A DNA stretch of 8,212 nt, taken from NCBI GenBank assembly GCA_015485455.1, contig WFTN01000279.1, forward strand, positions 1 to 8,212, in the 5' to 3' direction. The notes beneath the pieces are model-generated. The model did not search any database. It saw only the letters and a list, made by a program, of their open reading frames with translations, and had not been told where the DNA came from. The translations under genes were made by a program, and so were the position numbers. Within the stretch, counting starts at the first letter, position 1. Every line of letters begins with the position of its first letter. Shown here in pieces: positions 6,726-8,212 of the stretch. Origin of the DNA: Planctomycetota bacterium (lineage in GTDB: Bacteria > Planctomycetota > GCA-002687715 > DRQF01).

Positions 6726-8212
6726 ATGGGTGAACAGAACGTCAATGAGTCCCATCAGTCTGAGGAACTTCGCGCATTTGTGCGTCATGTCCTGCGGGAT
6801 CTACAGGCATTGGAAGTCATGATCAAGTCTGGGGCTATCGAATCTGACGTTGTACGCATTGGTGCTGAGCAAGAATTTTTTCTGTTGGACTCTTCGTATC
6901 GCGCCGCCCCTGTTTGCGAGCAGATGCTCCCTCTATTGAAGGATGTGGGTGTCACACCAGAATTGGCGCGTTTTAATATTGAACTCAATGCCCCTCCCTT
7001 TGAGTACGTGGGTAGCTGCTTGAGTGACTTAGAGAACTTTCTCAATGAGGGCACGGAGAGGATCCGCGAAGCGGCAAAACAGTGCGATGCTTCCATCCTG
7101 CTCACAGGCATCTTGCCCACGCTGACGATCTCAGACCTTGATATGAAAAACATGACCGACTCACCTCGGTATCGAGCTTTCGATCAAGCCTTACGTCGGC
7201 TTCGAGGAGGTGCTTTCGAGTTTCGCATCAAAGGCACGGATGAGTTGGTTTTGAGTCATGACTCGGTCATGATCGAGGCTTGCAATACTTCGTTTCAGGC
7301 TCATATTCAGGTCTCGCCAGCTACTTTTGCCGAGTCTTACAACATTGCGCAACTCGTTGCGGCTCCGGTGCTGGCTGCTGGGACGAATTCTCCTGTCTTA
7401 TTTGGTCAGAGGCTTTGGCGTGAGACGCGGCTAGCCTTGTTTCAGCAATCCATGGACACTCGGAAGGCATCTCGTCACCAACGAGAGACAAGTCCCCGTG
7501 TCAGTTTTGGCAGCAAGTGGGTCAACAATGATGTCTTAGAGATCTTGCGAGAAGACATCGCTCGTTTCCGCGTGCTTTTGGGAATGCACATTGAAGAGAA
7601 TCCTTTTGACGCCATCGAAGCTGGCAGGCCGCCGGAGCTGAACGCCCTTAAACTTCACAACGGCACAGTCTATCGCTGGAATCGGCCCTGCTATGGGGCT
7701 GCTGACGGCAAGGCCCATCTTCGTATCGAGAATCGGCTCTTACCAGCGGGGCCCAGTGTTGTCGATCAAGTGGCGAACATGGCCTTCTGGATGGGATTAA
7801 TGATTGGCGGAAAGGAATCTTTCGAAGGCCTCAAAGAAAGGCTCAGTTTTGATGATGCCCGGGGCAACCTTACGGATGCCGCCCGCCATGGCATGGGGGC
7901 GCATTTCTCCTGGCTGGATGGTACGCAACCAAGCGCACAAGAGCTCATACTCGACCAACTCTTGCCCATTGCCCATGGCGGTTTGACTTCGCGAGATGTG
8001 GATCAAGGAGACATCCGCAAGTACCTGGGGATCATTGAGAAACGTGTGGCTTCTGGTCTAACAGGATCTCAATGGACTTTGAGCTCCTTGGCATCCATGA
8101 AAGGGAAGGGCTCGAAGACCGAATGTCTTGCTGCATTGACTGCTGGTATGCAAAAGCGGCAGGAGAAAAATGACCCAGTGCACACATGGAGCTTGGCGAC
8201 CATCGATGAAGC
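6726..8212 (+). CDS. glutamate-cysteine ligase family 2 (GCS2)-like protein, 3' end outside window
   Basis: The frame is open from ATG 6726 to the right edge (495 codons and two bases). GCS2 enzymes join the gamma-carboxyl of glutamate to an amine such as cysteine, using ATP and Mg. Visible motifs are GAEQEFFLLD (46-55, acidic metal/ATP-binding strand), FNIELNAPPFE (83-93), HIQVSP (193-198), AAPVLAAGTNSPVLFG (212-227), LHNGTVYRWNRPCYG (310-324) and HLRIENRLLPAGPSVVDQVAN (331-351). The length already exceeds that of YbdK-type ligases (about 370 residues). From memory, long members of this type continue after a VHTW segment (here 485-488) into paired CBS domains, which would lie beyond the window. 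The start is backed by GAAGAGG at 6711-6717 and a promoter upstream. The real substrate is unknown. Divergent orientation with the stress protein suggests a shared stress or redox role, which is an inference. Confidence 0.85.
   Translation, partial: MGEQNVNESHQSEELRAFVRHVLRDLQALEVMIKSGAIESDVVRIGAEQEFFLLDSSYRAAPVCEQMLPLLKDVGVTPELARFNIELNAPPFEYVGSCLSDLENFLNEGTERIREAAKQCDASILLTGILPTLTISDLDMKNMTDSPRYRAFDQALRRLRGGAFEFRIKGTDELVLSHDSVMIEACNTSFQAHIQVSPATFAESYNIAQLVAAPVLAAGTNSPVLFGQRLWRETRLALFQQSMDTRKASRHQRETSPRVSFGSKWVNNDVLEILREDIARFRVLLGMHIEENPFDAIEAGRPPELNALKLHNGTVYRWNRPCYGAADGKAHLRIENRLLPAGPSVVDQVANMAFWMGLMIGGKESFEGLKERLSFDDARGNLTDAARHGMGAHFSWLDGTQPSAQELILDQLLPIAHGGLTSRDVDQGDIRKYLGIIEKRVASGLTGSQWTLSSLASMKGKGSKTECLAALTAGMQKRQEKNDPVHTWSLATIDE

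Noticed and set aside
6785..7153. Minus-strand open frame of 122 codons
   Set aside because: It is antisense to the conserved GCS2 motifs of the ligase-like gene and is a frame shadow.

Overview
The window looks like chromosomal DNA of a Gram-negative-type bacterium with roughly balanced base composition. Genes are closely packed, Shine-Dalgarno sequences are clear, and all three standard stop codons are possible (TAG ends two genes, TGA three, TAA one). I cannot name the species. The mix of gene families (an ABC-2 exporter with a small membrane partner, an SGNH/MBOAT acetylation pair, a tandem universal stress protein, a long GCS2-type ligase) would suit Planctomycetota, Bdellovibrionota, Myxococcota or similar groups, but this is a weak guess.

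Layout. Positions 2-484 hold the C-terminal part of a dead ISL3-family transposase with three in-frame TAG codons. From 607 to 5569 there is a plus-strand run of five genes. The first three are tightly coupled: a 4-helix membrane protein, an ABC-2 permease and its ATPase (ATGA overlap, then a 1-base gap). After a 31-base gap before the nearest candidate start come a membrane-anchored SGNH-hydrolase-like protein and an AlgI-type MBOAT O-acyltransferase. The last two form the usual pairing of membrane acyl carrier/transferase and extracytoplasmic esterase/transferase that O-acetylates exported polysaccharides. The whole run could be one operon for export and modification of an envelope glycan or lipid, but no substrate can be read from the sequence.

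A minus-strand gene for a tandem universal stress protein (5592-6485) meets this run tail to tail. It is divergent from a large plus-strand gene of the glutamate-cysteine ligase (GCS2) superfamily that runs off the right edge (6726-8212). The 240-base region between them carries a plausible sigma70-type promoter and a perfect 6-bp inverted repeat.

The most unusual observation concerns starts. The SGNH and MBOAT genes each have a good Shine-Dalgarno sequence at normal spacing from an in-frame ATC rather than from ATG, GTG or TTG. For the MBOAT gene the protein family itself also points to that ATC. No CRISPR array, tRNA, rRNA, phage gene or recognisable defence system is present.
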